Shown here: positions 47,501 to 59,500 of the stretch, piece by piece
How the letters are laid out: every line of letters starts with the position of its first letter
How positions within the stretch are numbered: position 1 is the stretch's first letter
Origin: Spirodela intermedia
Lineage: Eukaryota > Streptophyta > Magnoliopsida > Alismatales > Araceae
DNA: 64,000 bases
Reading direction: 5' to 3'
Assembly (NCBI GenBank): GCA_902729315.2
Contig: LR746271.1
Span: 2,068,001-2,132,000 of the forward strand
Position numbers and translations under genes: made by a program
The notes under the pieces: model-generated
Seen by the model: the letters and a program-made list of their open reading frames with translations, nothing else
Told to the model about the DNA's origin: nothing
The model's database searches: none

Positions 47501-50500
47501 GGAATACTGGAAAGGTTTATTAGATGCCAATATAAATACTGGCATACTGTCTTGAGAAGGGTTAAGTCAATTTTTCCCTTTCTTGCTTCCACTATATCTC
47601 GTGACATGGTATCAGAGCTGTCTCTCTGATCTTGTGTGAAGACCGCCGATAGAAGATTAACCAACCTTGGTGGCAACAACGACTCCACATTGTAGGGAAT
47701 GTTGCCTGGTGATCTTCTTCCTGCTGCAGTACCTGAAATCGTGAGGTTTCTTGGTCGTAAGTAGACCAGCGAATTCCTTGGAGAGTTGCTACACCATTGT
47801 CGTTTCTTGACAGTGGGGGACATCTATAATTACACCATTGTCGATTCTTGACGGTGGCAGGACATCTACAAATACATTGTTGTCATTTCTTGATAGTGGT
47901 GGATGTTTGCGAATACACCATTGTCGTTTTCTTGACAATGGCAGTTATCCTTAGTTTCTTGAATAAAAAATGTTTTTCGAACCACATCAGGGAATCTCTA
48001 TTTGAGAATTTTTTTAGCTATCTAGTCACAGGTGAAGAACATGGAGACAAAGGTTAGTGAATCTTCCTCCTCTAGCTTAGGACATTCATTTGAAGTAATT
48101 AAGGTATAGTCAGATCTACCTATAATTGCTGAGAGATTCCAATTTGACGAAATCAATTTGTTCCAATGGACATCATATGTGGAACTTATTCTACATGGGA
48201 GAAATCTGGATTGTCACCTAATGCAATCTTCGCCAAATATTGACAACTCAAGATATTTTCAGTGGAAAGAAGAAGCACTAATTCAATATTGGATACTAGA
48301 CATATTTCACCAAAGATAAGTGATTTATTTATTTATTTTTGAAATTTATGAAGGAATTATGAGACAAGGTTCAGTGGAATTATGATGTTCACTTTACTAA
48401 ACATGACGAATCCCAAATTTATAGATTGGTACAGAAATCTCTGACTTTGGTACATGGAACATTGACTGTTCTAGAATATTATTGCGAATTAGAATCCATC
48501 TAGAGAAAAATCAACCACTACAGACCAATTAAGAACCTTGATACTGAAGAACGAAATTATATTATGAAAGACAAGTTGTATAAATTTCTGATGGGGCTAA
48601 ATCTAGAATATGAGGCTCTAGTAAATCAGATCATTGCTCAGGAAATAGTACTAGATATTGAAGAGGCAATTGCATTAGCTAGACAAGAAGAAAATACTAG
48701 AAGTTTGAGAAATGATTTAAAGACAAAAAATGCTGCATTCAGCATTCTCAAGAGCAAAGATACCTCGGTATTAAAAAGGGGGATAGTAAAGTATCATTCA
48801 TCAAAGGAGGTCCTAAGTCTGATCCAAAACTAAATCTATTTTGCACTTATTGTCAGAAAAATCGTCACACTAGGGAGACATGCTGGAAGATCCATGGCAA
48901 ACCACCGAATTATGGTAAGTTGCATTTGGCAAATGCTCAAATGAAGTTGCATCTTGTTAATCGTCTCCCATCAGAAGCATTATTATTTAAGACTCCCAAA
49001 GCCTTATTGCAGGATCATTATCTGACTATGCAATATGGACCAGATTTATCTCTTCGAATATTTGGGAGTGTTGCATACATCCATCAATCTCAAAATGGGA
49101 CTGTCTAAATTTGCCCCTAGAGCCATAAAAAGAAGATACACAAAAAGAAGATAGATTTTAAGACCTAAGATATCAAAAGTTTATTGTGACAATTAATGTC
49201 ACATTTGATGAAAGTAGCATGTATTTTCAACAGACAACAACTCAAGTATCTAGTTGTGATATTCTTGTGCCAGAAAAACACGATTTACACATTGAGATTC
49301 TCAAAGAGAATGAAGCTCCTGAAATGATACTAGTAAATTTTCCAGCACCCTTACCTCCACCAAATCGATTTAGTCAAAGTTATTATCAAAGAAAGCCAAA
49401 GATAATTAGAGATACCTATGAATAGGATCTACCTGATGTAGTAGTTGCCTATGAACAACCTGACATAGCAGATATCCATGAACAAGATCTGCCTAAGGTA
49501 GCAGATGCTTATGATTCTATTATTGAATGTGACAATTCACCAATTGATCAACAGAACCTTCTTATTACTCAAGGAGATGCAGTCTGCCCTGTTGTTCTTT
49601 GCAAAGGAATTAGAGAATGTACAGAGAAAATGGTATGTCCATCCTGCAATTATGTATTTTATCATCACCTATCTCCGCAATACAGATCATTTCTGTCAGC
49701 TATTGATAAACACAGTATTCCTCAAAACACTAATGAAGCTTTAAGAAGCCCTCAATGGAAAAAAACAATGAATGAGAAGATGCTGGCTCTATTGAAGAAT
49801 CAAACTTGGAAAGTCGTGCTACTTCCTAAAAGAAAGAAAATTGTGGGTTGCAGATGGGTATCCATTATTAACTATAAATCTGATGGGACTGTTGAGCATT
49901 TTAAAGCTCGGCTGGTGGCAAAAGGCTTCACCAAATGTTATGGTATTGATTACATGGAGACCTTTGCTCCAATTGCGAAGATGGGAACAGTTTGCATATT
50001 AGTATCTTTGGTTTTGCATTATGGATGGTCCGTATTACAATTTGATGTGAAAAATGCATTCTTGCATAGAGAAATCTCAGAAGAAATATATATGGAGCTT
50101 CCACCAAGGTACAAAGACCCAAATGATACTCTAAAAGTATGTAGACTTAAGAAGGTATTATATGGCTTAAAACAGCCACCAAGAGTCTTGGTTTGGCTGC
50201 TTAACCAAAACAATGAGAGCTTTGGGGTTCAAGCAAGCCAATAGAGATCATACCTTATTTTATAAACGATCAAGTTCAGGAAATATGACAATCTTACTAC
50301 TATATGTTGATGACATGATTGTCACAGGAGATGATATGCAAGAAATCACTTTTCTTCAAAAACAATTGACGGCTGTTTTTGATATCAAAATGTTAGGACA
50401 ACTAAAATACTTCTTGGGAATTGAGGTAGCCTACTTTCGTGGGAATTTGTTCCTATCTCAAAGAAAGTATATTGTAGATTTACTCAAATATACAAGCATG

Positions 50501-53500
50501 AGTAACTATAAATCAGCATGTACACCAATTGAAGCAAAGCATTGTATTGGGGCTTCAAAGGAAAGCAATCAAGTAAATAAGGGGTCTTATAAACGACTAG
50601 TGAGAAAATTAATTTATCTAATTCCATACTAAACCAGATATTACTTACTCAGTTGGAGTGCTAAGCCAATATATGCATGACCCTAGGGAGGTACATCATC
50701 AAGCTGCTCAACGAGTCTTAGCCTATCTTAAAGGAACAAGATTCTCTTACAACAGGCATCTATACCAATGCTGATTATGTTGGTTCAGTTGATGATAGGC
50801 GCTCTACTACTGGTTATTGTTGTCTCATTGGAGGAAATTTGGTCACTTGGCAAAGCCAAAAATAGAGAGTTGTAGCTCGATTAAGTGCTGAAGCAGAATT
50901 TAGGGCTATGGCCCTTGGGATTTGTGAAGGCATTTGAATGAAAAATATATTCAATGACTTACAAATACTCATGGAAGGTTCAATTACCTTGTTCTGTGAC
51001 AATCAGTCCACAATAAATATTGCGCATAATCTTGTCAGCATAACAAGACCAAACACATTGACGTAGACAGACATTTTATTAAAGAGAAACCTGAATCAGG
51101 GATGTTTTGCACTAAGTATGTCTCATCTACAAATCAGTTAAGACTGATATTTTAACTAAAGGCAATTCTGCAACAGAGTTCTGCAAACAAAGGAGCAAGC
51201 TGGGCATGAATGATATCCACGCAACAGCTTGAGGGGGAGTGTTATGAAGAACAAGTTTTTTTTTTTTCTACATTAGGCTTTATTAGGCTTTCCTTCTATT
51301 TTCCTATTATTACATGTATTTTTCTTTTTCGTGTTTCTGTTATTAGACCTTTCCGGAATACCAGAAAGGTTTATTAGACGCCAATATAAATACTGGCGTA
51401 CTGCCCTGAGAAGGTTTAAGTCAGTTTTTCCCTTTCCTGCTTCTGCTGTATCTCGTGACAAAGAGTAAAGAAAGAAGATAAATGAGTAGTAATGGGAGTA
51501 TGACGCCACGCTGAATGAGTTTTGGTTTTGGAAGCTGCCATCTTTACATTTAATAATTAATGTGCTTGCTGGATGAGGATCTGAGCTAAGGAAATCTATT
51601 TGGTGGAAGAAATTTTGTATAACGACTCCTTTTCGATTTGTTTTACTAGAAAACCAAATATCTGTAAGTTCAGTTATTGAGATTCTATTTTGTTACTGAG
51701 GCCAACTATGAAACTAATTTTACATAGAGATTCGTACCTTCTTACTTATGATTTACTTGGTGATCTATACTTACAGGTGCTGTTTGACAAAGTATGCTTC
51801 TGGGGGGCTTTTGGTCTGTATGGTTTCATTAATATGGTACGCATGTCTTCCTAAATTAACTGACTTTCCATAATGATATATGTTTGTAATGGTCACGGAG
51901 GTTAGGAGGTTGCAAGAGAAATCAAACTTGTCCTATTCGCATCCTTGTCAGTTGAATCTGCTTAAATATGTCCTACTAATTTGAAACCTACTACTGAAAT
52001 TTTTCAGAGTGTGGACTAGTACGTCTGTAGGTCATTTGCAGCCTAAAACTGTTGTGTCCATGCACCAATATCATTTATTTATTTTTTATTCAGTAATAAT
52101 AGTGATGTCCACATTATAGTATCTGTTTCCATTAGGTTCTTTTGGAAATTTTGTTGTAGATTTTAAAGTATGAGCGTTTACCTGGCTGTATCCAATAATC
52201 TAAGTGAAGATGGAGAGCATATCTTTAGCATGTGTGGTCTGCGTAAAATGAAGCAGTACCACGCTAGTAAAGTTTATTGAATGAGCATTAAAGAAATTTG
52301 TGCTCAGATATCCCTTTTCTAAAGTTTAGTTCATGTCAAAGTTTTTCTTGGCCTGGTAACCCAAAATTAATTCGTAAACAGTGAAAGAGCTCCATCTATG
52401 TAGCCACTTGAGTTTATTACATCTTCCAGTATGTGCTGCCTACATTTGGCTTTTTCTAGACAAATAAAATGAAGTGTATGCCTACATGTTATTCAGCCGT
52501 ACAGTCAGAAACTAATTATTTAAACTTTCTAAAACATATTAAAGTACACAAATATTCTAACATCAGTTTTACCTTTCAGCATGCGTCTATTCTAACAATA
52601 AGCGTAGCTGGGTAAGGGTCTCTGATAGTGGGCTTCAGATTATTAATTTATGGTCTTTCCTCATGTCATCTGAACGAGCAGGTTGTTTATTGTCTTAAAA
52701 TCCATTGGTAAGAAAGTAGACGATCAAAGAAAAGGATATTATTTCTCTTTGTATACCAAGCATTCAAGAGATATTGAATAACGATAATTGATAACAAAAA
52801 AAAGTCAATTTTATAAAATTGTGAAATGATATCTCTGATAACTGAAATAGTACTATCAAGCCTAAAGTAGTATTTTCCTTTGTAGAAAGTGTATATGAAA
52901 GGCAAACTAAGTGGGTGTTGGTGACAAATGGTTGTGCCCTTCTTCTAGAAGAAAAAAGAACCACAAAACCTAACAGCAGGGAGGGTTTTGAATTGAAACT
53001 TTAGATAATAATGTTGATAGTAAGATCGGATCCTTATATTATGTTTTCTAACCTAACACTGGTTGGTCGACACTAACATGTGTTTTCTCTATTACCCTTG
53101 CCACTACTTTCCTTGCTATAAGTTACTCAGGTGTAATTGTTGTTAGGACGGGGGGTTATAGTGTTTTTGGATCCGAGAAAAATCTGTCAACTGGCGGGCA
53201 GAATTTTTGTAACAGACAATCTTGGATATCTTTCCGTTCAAATGGCTGAAAAAGTCTGGGAAGTCACTACAAGGCATTTCAAACCCCAAAAATCTATGGA
53301 GAACACTGAAATCAAACAGGATTCAATCGAAGGGACAAACTGAGGTAAAAATAATGTAACAGGAGAACATGACATTTTCCCCTTGGCGTTCACTTTCCAT
53401 GTGTAGATGGAGCTCTAATCAAAGATTTTCTCAATGGTTTTGGACTAGAGGGAATATATGTTTGTTCATCATTTGTAAGTTCGTGTTTCTCAATGGTTTC

Positions 53501-56500
53501 GAGTACTCAGATGGTGGACGTTATCGTATGGCATTCTTTGATCTTTTTTATATATTTGGTGTAAGCTTGAAAAAATTGTTATTCAATGGGATTCTTGTTT
53601 CAACTTTTCAGAGCAATGAAATATTGCTTTTTCCTTCTTTCTAGCCAATTCCCATTACATTGAAGATTTGGAAATTGCTTTTTTCTATATCTGAATGTTC
53701 TCTTCTAAGTCATTGCTGCACCAAAAAACTGGTCAGGCTTATACACTATCTGGACTTGGTGGAGGCTTCGTGACATTTTTGCATGCAGCATCTATGCTTC
53801 TGGCATGGATTTTCTTCTGTTTATCCAGCAAGTATTTTGGCCATAAATCGTTTAGGTAATCCTCGACTATATCTTGGTATTGTGATTCTGTCTTATGTAC
53901 AGTGGAAATTAATGAAAATGTTAATTCCACTGTCTTATGATCAGTGGATGCAAGAGAGATTCTGTCTCTTGGTATTACATCCCTCTATATTCCCTTGAGT
54001 CTTAGATAAGTATGAGTACGATTATGACCCTCTTACTAAAGAAGACAAGATATTAGTGTGTTTATCTTGTGCTTGATGTAAATGCCATATTCTTGCAAAA
54101 TGCTAATTCGTTGCTAACAGTCGCATAATCCTTCATGAGAATGGAAGCTTTTCCCATGGTGGCTGTGAGTAAGAATGGCCGACATTATTGGAGCAGGTAC
54201 CAGTACAAGCCAATATGAATATGCCAAGAATCGTACATCTCTGTGATTTATGGCCATTCTTTATACATATATGAGGCAAACCATACAAGGATAAGCAGAT
54301 GTGAAAAATGTCTACTTCTCATATCATAGAACAATCACTAGTTATACGCAATTGCCCTGGCCACAAGAAAATGAAACTACCATGGTTAAGGAAACTGACG
54401 AACTAGGAAACTAACAAACTAGGAAAATGACTGAAAGAAACTAATCTCCTAATTACACGATTTTCCCAGTCCCCCTTAAGCTTGTGAATATGCATTTTCC
54501 ATTCCCAGCTTGGATACAATACTTTGCAATATTGAACTACTAAATCCCTTAGAAAGTACATTCACAATTTATTCATGTGTAGACACCTAAGGTGTACATA
54601 TTAATCCACTCCAAATTCTCCTTACTGTAGTATCTCTCAATTTTAATGTATCTCTCAAATTCCAAACTTGTTATCACAATAGAGTCTCATTGAGCCATCT
54701 TACTTAATCTTGAATTCCTCTTAGATGATCTTCAACCAAAGTAGTTCACACAAACTTTGAGTCATTGTTTGAAATTCAGCTTGTAAACTGGATTGTGGCA
54801 CCACATTTTCTTTCTTGCTTCTCTATGTCACAAGATTGTCACCAAGAAAGGTGAAATATCTAGAGGTTGATCTCTTGTCAACCACAATCAGCATTTGCAT
54901 GTGCCTTAACATCGACCCTCCATTTCTCCTGAATAGAACATCTTTTCTTGGTGTCACTTTGAGATATTACAGTATTCGGTGAGCTGACTGCAGATAGTCT
55001 TTCTTTGGACTGTGTATGAACTACTAATCGCACTCATTACATATCCTATATTTGGTCGTATATGAGATAGATAAATGAATCTTCTTACCAGGTGTTGATA
55101 CATTTCTCTATCTATCACATGTCCTCCTTTGTTTTCCAAGTTTACGATTCAGATCTATTGGAATACTTGTTAATTTGCATGTGGACTCGTTTGCTTCTTT
55201 GAGATTTATAGCATACTTCTGTTGGGAGGTGAAGGTGCTCTGCCTTGAGTAAGTTACTTCAATCCCAAGAAAACGTCCAGTCTCCCTAATGCTTTAATCC
55301 CAAATTATTTACCCAAACACCCACTTAGATATTGTCGCTCTTTATCCACATTTTCAATCACTATTATGTCATCAACCTGTACCAAGAGTGTTATGACTAT
55401 CTAAGGATGAGTGTTTACTGAACAACATGTGATCCCTTTGGTTTGTCTGTATCCCATGCCAATCATATCTCTTGCAAATCAACCGAATCTTTCTCAAGGT
55501 GATTGTTTAAGTTCATACAACACTTTTTTCAATTTACACATTATAGGAATAGCCAAATTATTCTCATAACATGGAGAGACCTCTATATAAGTTTTTCTCG
55601 TAATTCACCATACAAAAATGCATTTATACCATCAATTGTTGCAACTTCTAGTAATATATAACTAATTAACTGCTAAAGACAACAGAATTTTAGTAGTATC
55701 AATCTTTGCAACTGGAGAAAAATGTCTCTAGGTAATCGATCTCAAAAGTTTGAGTATACCCTTGGCAGCAGACCTAGCCTTGTATCTTTCTATAGATCCT
55801 CCACTCAATACTTCATTATAAAAAATTATTTACACCACACATGATTTTTTTATGTTGACCACCTTACTAAATTCTAAGCTTTGTTTTTCTCAAATGATGT
55901 AGCCTAGTTTCAACCTAGTTCAAGTGAACCAGAGGCCCAAGACACAGAAAAACAAATTTTGGCCCAAATTCAGCTCAAGATGGCCCAATAAAAGATATAG
56001 ACGCATCTGAAATGAGTCCAAATTTTAGTTCCCGCTTTGATTTTTCGTTTCCCACCATTGATTATTTCAAGTAACATATTTCTCGTTATCTATTAAGGGT
56101 GTTCCTGTTCCTTAGGGCCATTCTAAAAAAATCTTCCCTGTACTTTAAGGGTGTTCTAACAGACCCCCCCCCCCCCCCCCATCTTTCTAGGTTAGTTATA
56201 ATTAAATTTCAGCCTATTTAGAGGCCCCACTTGTAGCCTTTGTGGCATTCCAATTTATTTCAATCTATTATACGAATTCTTTTCCTCTCTCTACTCGTGG
56301 ATTCCATCAACCTTGTCGATTCAGGGACCCTTTTTGATCCTATGGACTCCAGATTAATCTCTTGTGGACTCAAGGGATATATGTGGATTCAGGGCAAAAA
56401 GCTTTCAACAAAATCGTGTTCCTCGTGGATTCAAGGTTGTGATTTTGTTTCAAAAATATTAGGCAAAGATGAACATGATCAAATTGTCAATTCTTCCAAT

Positions 56501-59500
56501 TTCTGATGCAGCATCAAATACCTCCATTTTCACATTTATAGTCTGTTTCCATTTCTTATTGGACAAAGTCTTAGATAAGGTAGTAGGGATGACAATGGTG
56601 TTTAAACTAATAAAGATGGCTATATGAGATGGAGAAAATAGTTAAAGGATAAGAGTTGTGCAAGAGGAAATAAAGGTCGGTTTTTGCATTCTCTAGTCCC
56701 TTTCCTAATAGCAATGGGAAAATCCTATTTATTATTGTCAATATAAGATTCAGTTTCAGGTTGCAATGGAGGAAGAAATTGTTACCTCATTCTCAAGATA
56801 AAGGTTGGATTCTTGGGCCTGCATAGATTCAGTAACAAGCATCTTCTTCCTTGAAAACACTTCCCTTCTTTACCATATCTCACATTTTCAAGGGTAGAGT
56901 TAGAATTTTCTTGAGGGTTTTCTAGAGTTTCAAATTTAGGATTTGGCATGGACTTATATACAGGTTCAAATAGAGGAACAATGGAAGACATAGGCAGTGG
57001 CAACAAATAAAAATTCTTATCCTTATCTTTGATGAATGAATTCTACATCAGAAAATAAGGTATGTTGAAGTATGACCCTTGTTCATTGAAAGTGTTATCA
57101 ACTAAGATAGAATTTCTTTGATGAAGGGTGATAACACTAATATCTTTTCTGAGTTAGAATAGCCCACAAAGAGACATTTTTTAACGCCTCAGATATAATT
57201 TCTCCCATATGTTGACCATGAGCAAAAACAAATGATTCACACCAAAATATGAACAAGATTATTTGTAGTGTGTATGTTTGGATATAATTATTCAATATCT
57301 ATTGGACTCTTGAACCCTAAACCTCTAGAAGACAAATAATTTATGAGATAAGTGGCTGTAAGAATTGCTTCTCCCCAAAAGGATTTAGGCATATTGTTCT
57401 ACAACAGAGAGGTTCATGCTCCCTCAAGAAGGTAACCGTTTTTTCTTTTGGATACTCTATTTTATTGTGGTGTAATGACACAATGACTCATGCACTATCC
57501 CTTCTTTATGAAAGTATGAAGTTAAGACTGATTGAAATTGTTCTTGTCATTTTCTGACTTAAACCAATGTAGGAAAAATAAGGTGAAATGTTATTGAGTC
57601 CTAGTTAAAATATCAAAAGGATTAGTTCAGCTGTGGACGAGTAAATTTTATGTTGTAATTATATCAAGTAGTTCTATTTTTCTTGTATTTATCCAAATTC
57701 TTTTGGGATACCAGACGGGTGGATAACCTTGTATACACCTTTGCTTCTGTATTATAACCTAAACCTTGTTCTTTTTTTTTCTGGGGGGGGGGGGAGGGGG
57801 TGATCCTTATTGTCACCGTTTTTATAGGAAGTTGATCTTCACATACATATTTGAGTTGTGATCTACATGAAAATGAAAGTGATATGCCAATAGAGTCACA
57901 GGATTAAGCTTCACAATACTGAGCAACTGAATTTGCCTTCATAGATCCATATATTTGAGATCATTTTAAGTATTGTCTTTGTAATTCAAAAAATCTTCTT
58001 TGCTATTAAATCATTATGGATTTCTATATCCATCCGTTTGTGCTTCGGATAGTCCACTTGCCAGTATCAGCTTATCTATGTATCTTGCTTCTAATTCACT
58101 TGATTAATTACTGTTTTCAGGTCATTGGCAGGTTATGTGATACCTTTAATCCCAGATCTTTTATATTCTGTCTACTTTGGTGCTTTTCTGGTCCAATTTG
58201 TGATTGAGAAGATGGGAATGATGGGATCCCTTCCACATCCTTACGGTTGGTTTTGTAAAACTATATTCTTATTGCTGCCTTCTACATTTACATGTTTGTC
58301 ATTTTGATGCTGGAGACACTATATATGTGACTGATTTTAATAGAAATCAGAAAATGTATATTTAAACGACGGTTCACCAATCAAAAAAGCATCATCCTTT
58401 TGTATTCACGGTAGAGTTTGGCTCATAATTAGGGTCACTAGCAAGATACCCCGCTGTCAAATGATAGAAAACACAGAAACTTCCTCTAATTAGGGTGGTT
58501 ACTTATGATGTGCTAACGGTGGCTAAAATAGGCCACATGGAGGTAGAGCTGATGAGAGGGTCAGAATAGGATTGAAAACGATTATACATTGAACCTATGG
58601 GTGAAGGCCTATAGCGAACGATCTTGGAACAAACAGTTCACCAATTAGCATTGTTCTCTGATGATATAGAGACCCCACGCAGCCTAAGGGACGCTAGGGA
58701 TCAAACAAAAACAAAAAAACCTTCAGCATTGATGCTTTGGGACCCTGAGTTCTCACCGGAGAAGAACTTCCATTGAACTCTTTGAGAAAGAGCTGAGTAA
58801 AATTTTCGTTCAAATGACAATTCTTTTAGTTCAAGTTCAGCCTCCTATTTATATTAGGAAATATCAGACCTCCGAAGGGGTGCTCTAGGACCTGGCCTAG
58901 AAATCACAACTCCCATAACCTTTGGGCTGGAATTTCGGCCTTGGATCTTCCTAAAAAGTAGGAAAACGGTTGGGAGAACCTAGGGTCTTACAGTTGACTT
59001 TAAATACTCGCACTAGCAAAAACAGTAAAAGATAAATTAGGACAGTGATCTACGAAAATCAGCGAGGAAAAAAAAACCTCGTGCATTGTTCACAAAATCC
59101 GTAGGATGTGATTCTCCTTATCATAGTGACATCAGTCCAGCCATGTGCTTCCTTCGAGTGTAGATCTCTATGCCCAGTGAATGATTGTATCTGATGTCCT
59201 CATCAAATTGTGTTGTTGTGGATTTATTTCTAAAACATGCTTCAGTCGATACATGTCCTCTAGCTGCAAATCTCATTTTCTATCCTACAGATGCATATGC
59301 TCCACGTCTGAGGCAGGATGTTTGTGTTTTTTTTCTCAATTGATTTCACCTCATAAGTAAATTATTGTGTTTTGTAGATTGTATACTAGCGATATGGATG
59401 GATCCTTCCTTTCATAGACTACATAAAAAAATAGATTTGACCTTGTGGTTTTTGGGAAACAATACATAGGAAGAACGAAAGGACAGCGAAACCGCTTCAA

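Larger units (their letters stand above)
47397..51460 (+). mobile_element. Ty1/copia element with both LTRs in ERMP1 intron 12
   Basis: This is a 4064-bp element bounded by LTRs 47397-47606 and 51240-51460 and flanked by aggag (47392-47396) and aagag (51461-51465), a 5-bp duplication with one change. A perfect tRNA-iMet PBS follows the left LTR and a polypurine tract (gagggggag, 51231-51239) precedes the right one. Gag, a zinc knuckle, a piece of integrase, RT and RNase H can be read in order. The protease and the integrase catalytic core are missing. The two LTRs agree at about nine of ten bases by eye, so the insertion is old. It lies in the same orientation as the host gene. Confidence 0.9.
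54270..57600 (-). mobile_element. Decayed antisense Ty1/copia element in ERMP1 intron 14
   Basis: Read on the minus strand: an integrase C-terminal segment ([20 protein letters not shown] near 57330-57395), the hinge, the start of RT (near 56520-56600), then a 619-bp solo LTR insertion. After it come the rest of RT (GSIERYKA-like remnants near 55790), a connection segment ([20 protein letters not shown] near 55040-55105) and RNase H remnants, ending in a polypurine tract at 54470-54480 (plus-strand cagtccccctt). The 3' LTR occupies about 54270-54469. Gag, protease and the 5' LTR are absent. It belongs to the same family as the remnant at 16.25-18.99 kb, matching closely in the pre-RT segment. 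Confidence 0.7.

Noticed and set aside
53783-53998. Plus-strand frame of 71 codons overlapping ERMP1 exon 14
   Set aside because: It is a shifted reading of exon 14 and intron sequence. The exon itself is explained by ERMP1 with one extra base.
56160-56181. Long C run as a possible regulatory element
   Set aside because: It is a homopolymer inside the nested solo LTR and likely slippage-prone. Its exact length is not reliable.
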